A DNA stretch of 64,000 bases, taken from positions 292,634 to 356,633 of the forward strand of contig JAWKRB010000006.1 of NCBI GenBank assembly GCA_041389885.1, read 5' to 3'. Source of the stretch: JAWKRB01 sp041389885. GTDB taxonomy: Bacteria; Myxococcota_A; Polyangia; Polyangiales; Ga0077539. The notes under the pieces were generated by a model, which searched no databases, was not told the origin of the DNA, and was given only the letters and a program-made list of their open reading frames with translations. This document shows positions 1 through 8,815 of this stretch, piece by piece. How positions within the stretch are numbered: position 1 is the stretch's first letter; every line of letters begins with the position of its first letter. The position numbers and the translations under genes are program-made.

Positions 1-1316
1 CGCAGAATCTCCGCCGCCCGCATGCGCACGTCCTGGCTCGGGTCGCTCTCGACCACCTTGCGGAACAGCTTCGAGAGCCGCGGGTCGGTCGAGCGCGCGC
101 AGGCCTGGAGCACTTCCATGCGCACCTCCTGCCGGTCGTCGTTGAGCAGCCCCACCAGCGCCCGGAGCGCCTGCTCCCCGCCGATCACCCCCAGCGCGTC
201 GATGGCCGCCCAGCGCGTGTCCTTGTCGTCGAGCGCCTTCACCAGGTGCGGCGTGACCCGCTCGTCCTTGAGCTTCGCCAGCGTCTCGCAGGCGGTGATG
301 CGGAGCCACCAGTCCTCGTCGTCGAGGAGCTTCACCACGGGGCCGACGAGCCTCGGGTCCTCGAAGTGCTCGCAGAGCACCAGCGCCTGCATCCGAATGT
401 CGTCGTCGGGGTGCCCGAGCATCTCCACCGCGGGGCGCAGCACCTCGTCGCCGAAGGTGCGCAGGGTGTTCAAGATCCGGGTGCGGAGCCAGCCCAGCAG
501 CGTGCGGCAGTGGTGGAGGATCTCCGCGATGACCTCCGAGGGAGAGCCCGTGCTCAGCAGCAGCTCCACCGCGGTCCTCCGGATCGAGTCGTCGCCCTCG
601 GAGAGCATCTTGAGCAGCCTCGGGCGAACGCGCGCCGGCATCGCCGCCGCCGCCGCCCGCACGGAGGTCAGTGCGTGTGAGCGCACCGTCGCGTTGTCGT
701 TCGCGAAGCGGTCGAGCATCACGTCGAGCACCTCTTCAGACGGCGGCAATTGCGCGAGGAGCTCGATGACACGCTCGCGCAGCCGGTCCTCGGGGTCGGC
801 TACCAGGCTCATGAGCAGCGGCGCCAGCTGCTCGGGGCTCCGGTCCGCCGCGAGGCGCTGCAGCGCCGCGACGCGAATCGGCCCGGGGGCCTCGCGAATC
901 GCGCGCTCGGCGAAGGTCGCGCGCGCGTCGCCGCCGAGCTCCAGCGCCACCTCCCAGCCCAGGCGCTTGCGCATCGCCGAGGCGTCCTTCAGCAGCACCT
1001 CGAGGCCCGGACCGACCACCTCGGGGCGAACGCGACCGAGCACCCGCACCGAGAAGGCGCGGGCGGCGGCGTGCTGCCCCGGCATCTCCCCGAGCAGCGC
1101 GGTCACCGCCTTCGCGTCGGCGCGCGACGCGAAGACGGTCGCCGCCGCGTTGCGCACCGTGTTGTCGCTCATCGAGAGGAGCGGGATCACGTCCGCGGCC
1201 CGCACCCCGGCGTCTTCGCGCAGCGAGTCCAGGAGCTGAGCCTTCTCGTCGTCGCTCTTCCACTGCTGCTGGACGAGCCGTTGCAGCGGCGAGCGTGAGG
1301 TGCCGAACAGGGCCAT
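1..1316 (-). CDS. HEAT-repeat protein, N-terminal 438 residues (runs off the left edge)
   Basis: Reading the minus strand from the ATG at 1316 gives an uninterrupted frame to the window edge, starting MALFGTSRSPLQRLV. Helical units of about 30-35 residues recur throughout, with typical HEAT phrases such as DDSIRRTAVELL, DDDIRMQALVL, DEDWWLRITACETLAKL and DRQEVRMEVLQAC. Such alpha-solenoids are protein-binding scaffolds. There is no signal peptide, so it is probably cytoplasmic. The start lies 88 bp from the divergent recombinase. The C-terminus is outside the window, so a fusion to another domain (some Myxococcota HEAT proteins carry kinase or cyclase domains) cannot be excluded. Confidence 0.85.
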   Translation of the reverse strand, partial: MALFGTSRSPLQRLVQQQWKSDDEKAQLLDSLREDAGVRAADVIPLLSMSDNTVRNAAATVFASRADAKAVTALLGEMPGQHAAARAFSVRVLGRVRPEVVGPGLEVLLKDASAMRKRLGWEVALELGGDARATFAERAIREAPGPIRVAALQRLAADRSPEQLAPLLMSLVADPEDRLRERVIELLAQLPPSEEVLDVMLDRFANDNATVRSHALTSVRAAAAAMPARVRPRLLKMLSEGDDSIRRTAVELLLSTGSPSEVIAEILHHCRTLLGWLRTRILNTLRTFGDEVLRPAVEMLGHPDDDIRMQALVLCEHFEDPRLVGPVVKLLDDEDWWLRITACETLAKLKDERVTPHLVKALDDKDTRWAAIDALGVIGGEQALRALVGLLNDDRQEVRMEVLQACARSTDPRLSKLFRKVVESDPSQDVRMRAAEIL

Positions 1317-1404
1317 CGCGGCAGTATCCGTCAGGGGCGCGGCCCAGCGAAAGGCTCTCGCGAAGACTTTGCGCGCGCGCCTCGGGGACCTACCCTGCGC
1401 GGCG

Positions 1405-2385
1405 ATGAGCACGGGGATGGCCGAGGCGCTGAGCGATTTCGAAACCTACCTCGCTCACGAACAGCGCGCGTCGCCGCGCACCGTCGAGCACTACCTCCGC
1501 GACCTGCGCACGCTGGAGACCTTTCTGCAGCGAGGCCGCGACGTCGCGCCGACCCTCGGCGACGTGACCCTGCTCGCGCTGCGCGCCTGGCTCGGCGAGC
1601 GCGCGAAGGGGCGCGAGGGATCTACGATCGCGCGAAACGTCGCGAGCGTTCGCGCGCTCTTTCGTTGGGCGCGCAAGACAGGACGGGCCGAGCAAGACCC
1701 CTCGGCCACGCTGCGCTCGCCCAAGCTGCGACGCCCCCTCCCAGATCTGCTGTCGGTCCCCGACGCAGGGCGCCTGATGGAGACGCCGGGCACCCGCAGG
1801 ATCGCCCGACCGGAGGGGGTGGTGCTCCGCGCCACGAGGGCGCGGATCGCGTTGCGCGACAAGGCGATGCTCGAAGTCGTCTACGGGAGCGGGCTCCGTA
1901 TCTCCGAGGCGGTGGGGCTCTCGCTGAACGACATCTCGCTCTCGCCCCGCGCCGCGCGGGTGCTGGGCAAGGGCTCGCAGGAGCGGATCGTTCCTCTCGG
2001 TCGCTCCTGCGTCGAGGCCCTCGAGGCCTGGCTCGCGGTGCGCCACGAGATGGTCGACCCCCGTACTGGCGCCCAGGACCCCGACGCGCTCTTTCTCACC
2101 CGCGCGGGGAGGCGAATCACGGTGCGGCAGGTTCAGCTCTCCTTCGCGGCCTACGGAGAGCTCGCCACGGGCACCCCCGGGGTGCACCCGCACCAGCTCC
2201 GGCACGCCTGCGCCACGCACCTCCTCGACGCCGGGGCCGACCTGCGAGCGATTCAAGAGCTCTTAGGTCACTCGTCGCTCTCGACCACCCAGCGGTACAC
2301 CCACGTCTCCATGGACCAGGTCATGAAGGTCTACGACGGCGCCCACCCCCTCGCGCGCTCTGCCGCCGAGGGCGACGATCAGTAG
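1405..2385 (+). CDS. xerC: tyrosine recombinase XerC/XerD
   Basis: Site-specific tyrosine recombinase of 326 residues. Family knowledge: XerC/XerD act at dif to resolve chromosome dimers. The N-terminal SAM-like core-binding domain (about 1-95, with SPRTVEHYLRDL) is followed by the catalytic domain. The full set of active residues is visible: R165 (GSGLRISEAVGL), K189 (GKGSQERIVPLG), H263 and R266 (HPHQLRHACATHLL), H289 (LGHSSLSTTQ) and the nucleophile Y298 (QRYTHVS). The length is normal for Xer proteins. The ATG at 1405 is preferred to an upstream frame because it begins at the domain boundary; 1417 is an alternative. XerC and XerD cannot be told apart here. The 3' end overlaps the convergent downstream gene by 7 bp. 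Confidence 0.9.
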   Translation: MSTGMAEALSDFETYLAHEQRASPRTVEHYLRDLRTLETFLQRGRDVAPTLGDVTLLALRAWLGERAKGREGSTIARNVASVRALFRWARKTGRAEQDPSATLRSPKLRRPLPDLLSVPDAGRLMETPGTRRIARPEGVVLRATRARIALRDKAMLEVVYGSGLRISEAVGLSLNDISLSPRAARVLGKGSQERIVPLGRSCVEALEAWLAVRHEMVDPRTGAQDPDALFLTRAGRRITVRQVQLSFAAYGELATGTPGVHPHQLRHACATHLLDAGADLRAIQELLGHSSLSTTQRYTHVSMDQVMKVYDGAHPLARSAAEGDDQ

Positions 2386-3662
2386 CCCCGAATCGGGCAC
2401 GGCCCGAGCGCCACCCGGTGCAGCGTGAGCGACCCGGCCGCGGCGGAGATCAACGCGAGGGTGTCTCCCCCCACGGTGACCACCGGGCGCCCCGCGCTGC
2501 CGTCGTGGTCCTGGACCTCGACGCGGCCTTCCTGCAGGCGCGAGCTCGCGTCGAGGGTGCGCACGCGCAGCCGCGCCCGGCCCTCTCGCGACACCAGCCA
2601 CGCGGCGACGACCGAGCCCTCGCCCGCGGGCGCGAGGGCGGGGGTGTCGGCCGACTCGCCCTCCTCCCGAAGGTCGAGGGCGTCGCCGATCAGGTTGCCC
2701 CGCGCCGTCGCCCTGCGAACAAAGACGTGCGACGCGCCCGCGGTGACCTCGCTCCACGCGACGAAGAAGCCCGAGCCGTCCCAGGCGATGGCGTAGCGAC
2801 CGCGGGGGTCGATGCCGCCGATGGCATGCGGCGTCAGGCGGTTGAGGGAGCCCAGGGTGTACCCGCGAGCGTCCATGCGGGCGAACTCCACGCGCAGCAC
2901 CTCGCTCTGCACGCCGAGCGCGCTGACGCCCCACTGCGACCCCGTCCACACCAGGCCCGTCTCGGCGAGCGACACGCCGGTCTCAAGCAACATCGCGGGG
3001 AACGCCCGGGGCGCGTCGAAGGCGTCGAGCGCCTGCGCGTAGAGCCGCCATCGGCCGACCGAGGTGCGCGACACCCAGGCGATGCCGAAGCCCTGCGCCG
3101 TGCTCTCGATGCGCGGCTGGAGGTCGGTGCGGCGGCGCTCGCGGGTCATGCGCCAGGGGCGCCCCGCCGCGGTGCCCCGCGCGTCGACGCGGCCCTGGTA
3201 GATGTCCTCGGGCTCGCGCAGCCCGCCGCTCCACACGACGACCCAGCTCGTGCCGTTCCAGGTGATCGCGGGGTCGGCGGCCTGGGTGTGCGTCTCGCTC
3301 AGGCGCAGAGGGCTCCCGAGGAGCGCGCCGTTCGCGGCGACCCTCGCGAAGCGCACCATGCGCTCACCGTCGACGGTGTCGCCCCAGACCACGCCGAAGT
3401 GCGTCCCGCTCCACGCCACCGACACGCCCGCGAGCGCCTCGACGTCGGCGATCGGCGTCGGGGGCGAGGCCCGCAGCGCGCAGCGTCGGGACGCGTCGAA
3501 GCGCGGCGCCGGCGCGTCGACCGCGGGCTCGACGACCCTCCGGTGCGACGCGGGCGCGCGGCGGTCGCAGCCCGGCCCGGCCGACAGCGTCAGCAGCGCG
3601 AGCGCTGCGCACGAGCCGGCGCGGCGGGGGCGGGGGCGGGCCCTGTTGCGTGGTGCGGTCAT
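2379..3662 (-). CDS. secreted/lipoprotein beta-propeller-like hypothetical protein
   Basis: A 427-residue protein with an Arg-rich N-terminus, a hydrophobic stretch (CAALALLTLSAG) and a Cys at about 32 (GPGCDRR), which suggests a lipoprotein, although the lipobox is not canonical. The mature part contains repeated W/F-G-V-V-W blades such as WSGTHFGVVWGD, WNGTSWVVVWSG, WTGSQWGVSALG and WDGSGFFVAWSE, spaced about 50-60 residues apart. This is typical of myxobacterial surface beta-propeller proteins. No catalytic motif is seen and the function is unknown. The start ATG at 3662 was chosen because it precedes the signal-like segment. It is divergent from the ferredoxin gene and convergent with xerC. 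Confidence 0.75.
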   Translation of the reverse strand: MTAPRNRARPRPRRAGSCAALALLTLSAGPGCDRRAPASHRRVVEPAVDAPAPRFDASRRCALRASPPTPIADVEALAGVSVAWSGTHFGVVWGDTVDGERMVRFARVAANGALLGSPLRLSETHTQAADPAITWNGTSWVVVWSGGLREPEDIYQGRVDARGTAAGRPWRMTRERRRTDLQPRIESTAQGFGIAWVSRTSVGRWRLYAQALDAFDAPRAFPAMLLETGVSLAETGLVWTGSQWGVSALGVQSEVLRVEFARMDARGYTLGSLNRLTPHAIGGIDPRGRYAIAWDGSGFFVAWSEVTAGASHVFVRRATARGNLIGDALDLREEGESADTPALAPAGEGSVVAAWLVSREGRARLRVRTLDASSRLQEGRVEVQDHDGSAGRPVVTVGGDTLALISAAAGSLTLHRVALGPCPIRGY

Positions 3663-3695
3663 CGCGGCGAACGCCCGTGGTGTATACGATCGCTC

Positions 3696-4043
3696 ATGCC
3701 GACGCGTGAACGATATGTGTGGGTGTGCACCAACCGCCGCCCCGATGGTCACCCCAAGGGGTCCTGCGGCGAGCGCGGCGCCGAGTCGCTGAAGGACGCG
3801 CTGAAGATCGCCTGCGCCAAGGCGGGCCTCGCGCCCCGGGTTCGGGTGATGCACTCCGGGTGCATCGACCTGTGCGAGCGCGGCGTCGCCGTCGCGGTGA
3901 TGCCCGACGACGCGCTGCTGGGAGGGGTGACCCTCGACGACGTCCCCGAGCTCGTCACGGCGCTCGCGGAGGGCGGCGTGCGGGCGTCGGCGGCGATGCG
4001 TGGACGCTCGATCCGCGACGAGGACCCGGGCTCGGGGACATGA
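3696..4043 (+). CDS. thioredoxin-like [2Fe-2S] ferredoxin
   Basis: A 115-residue protein with the four-Cys pattern of the thioredoxin-fold [2Fe-2S] ferredoxins (related to the NuoE cluster domain): C11, C24, then C56 and C60 in SGCIDLCERG. It would carry electrons in the cytoplasm; the partner is not evident. The start ATG at 3696 gives the typical MPTRERYVWVCTN opening of the family. Its stop codon overlaps the ATG of the next gene (ATGA at 4040-4043), so the lipoprotein that follows is probably translationally coupled to it. Confidence 0.85.
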   Translation: MPTRERYVWVCTNRRPDGHPKGSCGERGAESLKDALKIACAKAGLAPRVRVMHSGCIDLCERGVAVAVMPDDALLGGVTLDDVPELVTALAEGGVRASAAMRGRSIRDEDPGSGT

Positions 4044-4873
4044 GGGCCGCGCTCGCCGCCGCGGTGCTGTTTGGGTGCGCCTCGCGCCCCCTCCCGCGCG
4101 CGTCGGAGCCCGCGCCATCGCGGGCGCCGCTCGACGAGGCCGCAGCCCGGCGCGAGCTCACCGCGCTCGCGACCTCCCTCGTGGGCGAGAGCCCCGCGGC
4201 GCGCGCGGCGGCGAGGGAGCTCGGGGTCGCCCTCGAGGACGCCTCCGGCGAGACGAACCTCGCGGGCGAGCGAGAGGCCGACGACCAGGTGCGCGGCGCG
4301 GAGCTCGTGGTGTGCGCCGGGGGCGTCGGCGCCCTGCTCGTGACGACGCGCTGCGGCAACGCGCAGCTGGTGTCGCTCCGACGCACCGACCGCTGGCGCG
4401 TCGCGCGCAGGGTCGCGCTCATCGACGAGGCGAGGCTGGGCGCGTGCCTGCTGAGCGCCGCACGCGCCGAGCCCGCCGCGGTGATGGGCGCCGCGGCGAC
4501 GGAGATCCTCGCGGCCTGGAGCGCCGAGCGCGAGGACGGCGACAGCGAGCGCGCGACGGTCTTCGGCGTGTTTCGCGTCGACGCCGAGGGCGGGCTGGTC
4601 GACCTCACCGGGCGCGTGCCCTTCGGGGGGGAGGACGACGCGACCGGCGCCGCGCGCGAAGGGCGCTGGTTCGTCGACGACGTGCTGCCCCCGCCGAGGG
4701 ACGTCGTGCTCGAGATCCGACCCGCGCGCCGTGGCGTCGACGGCGTCGCGCTCACCCAGATCGAGCGCCAGGTCTGGAGGCCCTCGGGGCACAGGCTCGT
4801 TCGGGTGCTCGCGGAGTCTACCCCGATGCAGCCCCCCGCGACGTCGTCGACGCGCCTCGCGCCGTCGCCCTGA
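4040..4873 (+). CDS. lipoprotein of unknown function
   Basis: A 277-residue protein beginning MRAALAAAVLFGCASRP, a short signal peptide with lipobox LFGC and Cys at 13. The rest is Ala/Arg/Glu-rich with no domain I recognise; two Cys pairs occur mid-protein (VVCAGG, TTRCGN). It overlaps the ferredoxin gene by 4 bp, which argues for co-expression rather than for a shared function, since one product is cytoplasmic and the other should be exported. Confidence 0.75.
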   Translation: MRAALAAAVLFGCASRPLPRASEPAPSRAPLDEAAARRELTALATSLVGESPAARAAARELGVALEDASGETNLAGEREADDQVRGAELVVCAGGVGALLVTTRCGNAQLVSLRRTDRWRVARRVALIDEARLGACLLSAARAEPAAVMGAAATEILAAWSAEREDGDSERATVFGVFRVDAEGGLVDLTGRVPFGGEDDATGAAREGRWFVDDVLPPPRDVVLEIRPARRGVDGVALTQIERQVWRPSGHRLVRVLAESTPMQPPATSSTRLAPSP

Positions 4874-4896
4874 GTTGCTATAAACCCCTGTCGACC

Positions 4897-5796
4897 ATGC
4901 GCTTATCTTGGATGTTGATCGCGGGCCTCGCCGCAGGGTGCGCTGAAGAGCGCGCCTCCCCGACCGCCGACGCCGCGGTCGACGCCGCGGGGCAGCCCGC
5001 CTACGACACCGCCGCGGCGGGCGACGTCGCCCCCTCGGAGCCCTGCTCCCTCGGCGGCACGGGTCGCCTGCGCGTGGCCGTCACCCTCGACCCGCTGCTG
5101 ATGCGGCGCGCGCCCGAGGTGTGGCTCTCGGCGCGCTGCGGCAGCGACGACCGCGAGCTCCGGGTCGTGCGGTGGGATCGCTCGCCGTCGATGGTCCTCG
5201 ATGGCTTCGGCCCCGGCGCGTACTCCGTGGTCGCTTCGTCGTTCATCGCGGCCCCGGCCCGCACCGCGCGCATCGACCTCGACCCCCGCTCGACCGCGTC
5301 GCTCAGCGTCACGCTCCCGGGTGAGCCCGCCGCCCTCGCGGTGGTGCGCGCGGGGGGCGCGGGCGCCGCCGACGCCGGGCTCGCGCGCCCGGACGGCGCC
5401 GTCGTTGAAGGCGACGGCGGGGCGCGCCCGAGCTGGTCGGGGCGCGTGGCCATCGACGGTACGCCCGGCGCGGCCGCCCTCGGGAGCGTCGAGGTCGACG
5501 CCGTGCAGGCCTCCGAGAGCGCCATCGAGCTCCGGGTCGTCGTGCGAAACACCTGCGCGACCTCGGCGTGCCCGGCGATTGTGCTCGCCGGGGCCGAGGC
5601 GCGGGCGCTCCTCGGCGACGTCCCCACGGGCGTGGCGGAGGGTCGCTTCGACCGCCCGCAGATCCTCGCGGGGGAGTCTTCGGCGCTCGTCGAGCCGATC
5701 TCGCTTCGCGGCGCGCTGCCGGGGGCCCAGGGCGCGCTGCACCTCGCGGTCTACGGCGTCGTGCGGGCGCCCGGAGCCGCGGCGATGCGACCCTGA
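4897..5796 (+). CDS. lipoprotein of unknown function
   Basis: A 299-residue protein starting MRLSWMLIAGLAAGCAEERA, a clear lipoprotein signal with lipobox LAAGC. An Asp/Ala-rich linker (about residues 22-45) is followed by beta-rich segments that resemble a carbohydrate-binding or Ig-like fold (for example GPGAYSVVASSF), but no family is recognised. A TATAAA sequence at 4879-4884, 12 bp before the ATG, could be a -10 element, though no convincing -35 accompanies it. It is the third gene of the ferredoxin-lipoprotein-lipoprotein run. Confidence 0.75.
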   Translation: MRLSWMLIAGLAAGCAEERASPTADAAVDAAGQPAYDTAAAGDVAPSEPCSLGGTGRLRVAVTLDPLLMRRAPEVWLSARCGSDDRELRVVRWDRSPSMVLDGFGPGAYSVVASSFIAAPARTARIDLDPRSTASLSVTLPGEPAALAVVRAGGAGAADAGLARPDGAVVEGDGGARPSWSGRVAIDGTPGAAALGSVEVDAVQASESAIELRVVVRNTCATSACPAIVLAGAEARALLGDVPTGVAEGRFDRPQILAGESSALVEPISLRGALPGAQGALHLAVYGVVRAPGAAAMRP

Positions 5797-5853
5797 ACGC
5801 CGCCGTCGCGCGGCGTGGACGCGCGGGGCCCCGTGCGCAATGATGCGCGCGAA

Positions 5854-7140
5854 ATGGCAGATGAAATTTCCCGATCCCTTCACGCGCGAGCGGTCCAGAG
5901 AATCCCCGGAGGGGTGAACTCCCCGGTGAGGGCCTTCAGGGCCGTCGGCGGCGAGCCGATCTACATCCAGCGCGCCGAGGGGGCGCACCTCATCGGCGCC
6001 GACGGCGCGCGCTACATCGACTACGTGGGCTCCTGGGGCCCGATGCTCCTCGGCCACGCCCGCGCCGAGGTCGTTCGCGCGATCTGCGACGCGGCCGCGT
6101 CGGGCACCAGCTTCGGCGCGCCTACGGAGCGAGAGGTGGTCTTCGCCGAGCGGCTCTGCGAGATGATCCCCTCGCTGGAGATGGTGCGGCTGTGCTCCAG
6201 CGGCACCGAGGCGTGCATGAGCGCGATGCGCCTGGCGCGCGGGGCCACGGGGCGGGAGAAGATCTTGAAGTTCGAGGGCTGCTACCACGGCCACGCGGAC
6301 TTTCTCCTCGTGAAGGCGGGCAGCGGCGCGGCGACCTTCGGGGTGCCCGACAGCGCGGGCGTCCCCGCGGATGTCGCGCGGCACACCCTCACCGCGCGCT
6401 ACAACGACCTCGCGGCGGTCGACGCGCTGCTCGCCGAGCACGGCGCCGACCTCGCCGCGATCATGCTCGAGCCCGTGGTCGGGAACATGGGCTGCGTGCC
6501 CCCGGCCCCTGGCTTTCTCGAGGGGCTCGCGGAGCGCTGCCGTCGCGTCGGCGCGCTGCTGGTCTTCGACGAGGTGATGACCGGCTTTCGAGTCGCGCGC
6601 GGCGGCGCGCAGGCGCGCTACGGCGTGCGGCCCGACCTCACGACCCTCGGCAAGATCGTGGGCGGGGGGATGCCCCTCGCGGCCTTCGGCGGTCGGCGCG
6701 ACGTGATGCAGCACCTCGCGCCCGTCGGCCCGGTCTACCAGGCGGGCACGCTGTCGGGGAACCCGGTGGCCACGGCCGCGGGGCTGAAGACGCTGGAGCT
6801 CTTGTCGGAGGACGCGGAGCTCTACGACCGCTTGGAGCGCACCGGCGCCGCGCTCGAGGAGGGGCTCCGGGCCGAGGCGAAGCGCGCGGGGGTGAAGGTC
6901 ACCGTGCAGCGCGTGGGCGCCATGTGGACGGTGTTCTTCGGCGTCGATCAGGTCACCGACTGGGACAGCGCGCGCCGCGCCGACAGCGCCGCCTTCGGGC
7001 GATTTCACCAGGCGATGCTGGCGCGGGGCGTCTACCTCCCGCCGTCGCAGTTCGAGGCCGCGTTCCACGGCGCGCTGCACGACGAGGTCCTCGTCGAGCA
7101 GACGCTGCGCGCGGCGCGCGAGTCGTTCGCGCAGGTCTGA
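5854..7140 (+). CDS. hemL: glutamate-1-semialdehyde 2,1-aminomutase
   Basis: PLP enzyme of 428 residues that converts glutamate-1-semialdehyde to 5-aminolevulinate in the C5 route to tetrapyrroles. The N-terminus has the family signature IPGGVNSPVRAF. The PLP-binding part contains SSGTEACMSAMRLAR, a FDEVMTGFR aspartate motif and the Schiff-base Lys267 in TLGKIVGGGMPL. The length matches E. coli HemL. The start ATG at 5854 yields the usual MADEISRSLHARA-type opening. The downstream UbiB-like kinase begins 13 bp after the stop, so the two are probably co-transcribed. Confidence 0.95.
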   Translation: MADEISRSLHARAVQRIPGGVNSPVRAFRAVGGEPIYIQRAEGAHLIGADGARYIDYVGSWGPMLLGHARAEVVRAICDAAASGTSFGAPTEREVVFAERLCEMIPSLEMVRLCSSGTEACMSAMRLARGATGREKILKFEGCYHGHADFLLVKAGSGAATFGVPDSAGVPADVARHTLTARYNDLAAVDALLAEHGADLAAIMLEPVVGNMGCVPPAPGFLEGLAERCRRVGALLVFDEVMTGFRVARGGAQARYGVRPDLTTLGKIVGGGMPLAAFGGRRDVMQHLAPVGPVYQAGTLSGNPVATAAGLKTLELLSEDAELYDRLERTGAALEEGLRAEAKRAGVKVTVQRVGAMWTVFFGVDQVTDWDSARRADSAAFGRFHQAMLARGVYLPPSQFEAAFHGALHDEVLVEQTLRAARESFAQV

Positions 7141-7153
7141 GCGAGCCCGAGCG

Positions 7154-8806
7154 ATGCCCTCCGTGATCACCGCCTTCAAGGACCTCGACCGCCTCCGGCA
7201 GATCGCCGTGGTGCTCGGCCGGCACGGGTTCGGGGAGGTGGTGCAGCGCATCGGCCTCGATGACCTGCTCATCGGCGCGAGGAGCGAGAGCGACCTGCGC
7301 ACACAGTCGATCGGGCAGCGGCTTCGCCTGGTGCTCCAAGACCTCGGCCCGAGCTTCGTGAAGCTCGGGCAGATCGCGTCGACGCGCGCGGACCTCCTGC
7401 CCCCCGACGTGATCACCGAGCTCAAGGTGCTGCAAGACGACGTGCGGCCCGTCGCGTGGTCCGAGGTGCGCAAGGAGATCGAGGCCGACCTCGGCGCGTC
7501 GGTCAGCGACGTGTTCCAGTCCATCGACGAGCGCCCGCTCGCGAGCGCGTCGATCGCGCAGGTGCACAAGGGGATCTACCTGCGCGAGGGGGTGGAGCAC
7601 GCCGTCGCGGTGAAGGTGCAGCGCCCGGGCATTCGCGACACCGTCGAGCGCGACGTTGACCTGCTGTACTGGTTCGCGCGCGCCCTCGAGCGCGCCGTGC
7701 CCGAGTCGCGGCGGTACTCGCCGGTCGACCTGGTGACCGAGTTCGACCGATCCATCAAGGCCGAGCTCGACTTCATGCAGGAGGCGGATCACGCCGAGCG
7801 CTTCGCCAAGAACTTCGAGGGCGACACCCGGGTTCGCTTCCCCGGCGTGTTTCGGGAGGCGAGCGGCAAGCGGGTGCTCACCCTCGAGTTCCTGGAGGGC
7901 AAGCGCCTCGACGAGGCCATTCGCGACGGCATGGACGGCCGTCGCCTCGCCGAGATGTCGGTGGGCGTGGTCATCAAGATGATCTTCGAGGACGGCTTCT
8001 TTCACGCCGACCCGCACCCCGGGAACATCGTGGTGATGGGCGACGCCGAGCGCCCCGTCCTCGGGCTCCTCGACCTCGGCCTCGTCGGCCACCTCTCGGG
8101 GCCCATGCGCGACAAGGCCATCGACCTCATGGTGGCCGCGGTGCGCGAAGACTTCTCGGGGGTCGCCGAGGCGCTGCACGCGCTCGGCCGACCCTCGCGC
8201 AAGGTCGACATGGACGTGTTCCGCTCGGACGTCGAGACCCTCGGGCGCAAGTACCTCGGGCGGCGCCTCCAGGAGATCGAGCTCGCCGGCTTCGTGCGCG
8301 ACCTGACCTGGGGCGCGGTGAAGCACGGCATCGACATGCCCGCCGACTTCATGCTGGTGGGCCGCTCGCTGATGACCATGGAGGGCACCGGGCGGCAGAT
8401 TCACCCGAACCTCGACATCGTGGGCGAGGCGCGCCCCCACTTTCTGCGCCTGGTCGCGCGGCGCTACGCGCCCGACCGACTCACGGGAGATTTCGTGCGC
8501 ACGGCGATGCGCGTGTCGAGCATGGCAGGCTCGATGCCCGAGCAGGTCAACGAGATCCTCGAGGACCTGCGCAAGGGCCACCTCACGCTGAAGTCGAGCG
8601 ACCCCGAGCTGCCGCCGGCGCTCGATCGACTGGGTCGACGCGTGTACTCAGGGCTCACCGTGTCGGCCCTGCTCGGCGGGGGCGCGCTGCTCATCGCCCT
8701 CGATCGCCACCCCCTGGTGGGCGTGGCGATGTTGAGCGCCGCGGCGGTCACGGCGAGCGGCCACGTGATTCGCGACTGGTGGCGCGCGCTCGGGATTCGC
8801 AGGTAG
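7154..8806 (+). CDS. ubiB: ABC1/UbiB-family atypical protein kinase
   Basis: A 550-residue ABC1 (ADCK/UbiB) protein. The diagnostic KxGQ motif is present as FVKLGQIASTRADLLP, with the Ala-rich nucleotide loop (ASASIAQVHKG), the lysine of AVKVQRPG, the ExD motif (IKAELDFMQEADH) and the catalytic segment FHADPHPGNIVV followed by LLDLGLVG. Two hydrophobic C-terminal segments (about 500-540) should anchor it in the membrane. UbiB homologues support quinone biosynthesis or lipid trafficking; which applies here is inferred only. It lies 13 bp downstream of hemL. Confidence 0.9.
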   Translation: MPSVITAFKDLDRLRQIAVVLGRHGFGEVVQRIGLDDLLIGARSESDLRTQSIGQRLRLVLQDLGPSFVKLGQIASTRADLLPPDVITELKVLQDDVRPVAWSEVRKEIEADLGASVSDVFQSIDERPLASASIAQVHKGIYLREGVEHAVAVKVQRPGIRDTVERDVDLLYWFARALERAVPESRRYSPVDLVTEFDRSIKAELDFMQEADHAERFAKNFEGDTRVRFPGVFREASGKRVLTLEFLEGKRLDEAIRDGMDGRRLAEMSVGVVIKMIFEDGFFHADPHPGNIVVMGDAERPVLGLLDLGLVGHLSGPMRDKAIDLMVAAVREDFSGVAEALHALGRPSRKVDMDVFRSDVETLGRKYLGRRLQEIELAGFVRDLTWGAVKHGIDMPADFMLVGRSLMTMEGTGRQIHPNLDIVGEARPHFLRLVARRYAPDRLTGDFVRTAMRVSSMAGSMPEQVNEILEDLRKGHLTLKSSDPELPPALDRLGRRVYSGLTVSALLGGGALLIALDRHPLVGVAMLSAAAVTASGHVIRDWWRALGIRR

Positions 8807-8815
8807 CGACCCGAG

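Noticed and set aside
1300..1404. Extended N-terminus of the Xer recombinase from 1300
   Set aside because: The extra 35 residues are Arg/Ala-rich, overlap the divergent HEAT gene start and precede the normal Xer domain boundary.
4903..7569. Long minus-strand open frame (888 codons) antisense to hemL and neighbours
   Set aside because: It lies opposite clearly homologous genes, is His/Arg/Ala-rich without any domain, and results from GC-rich codon bias.
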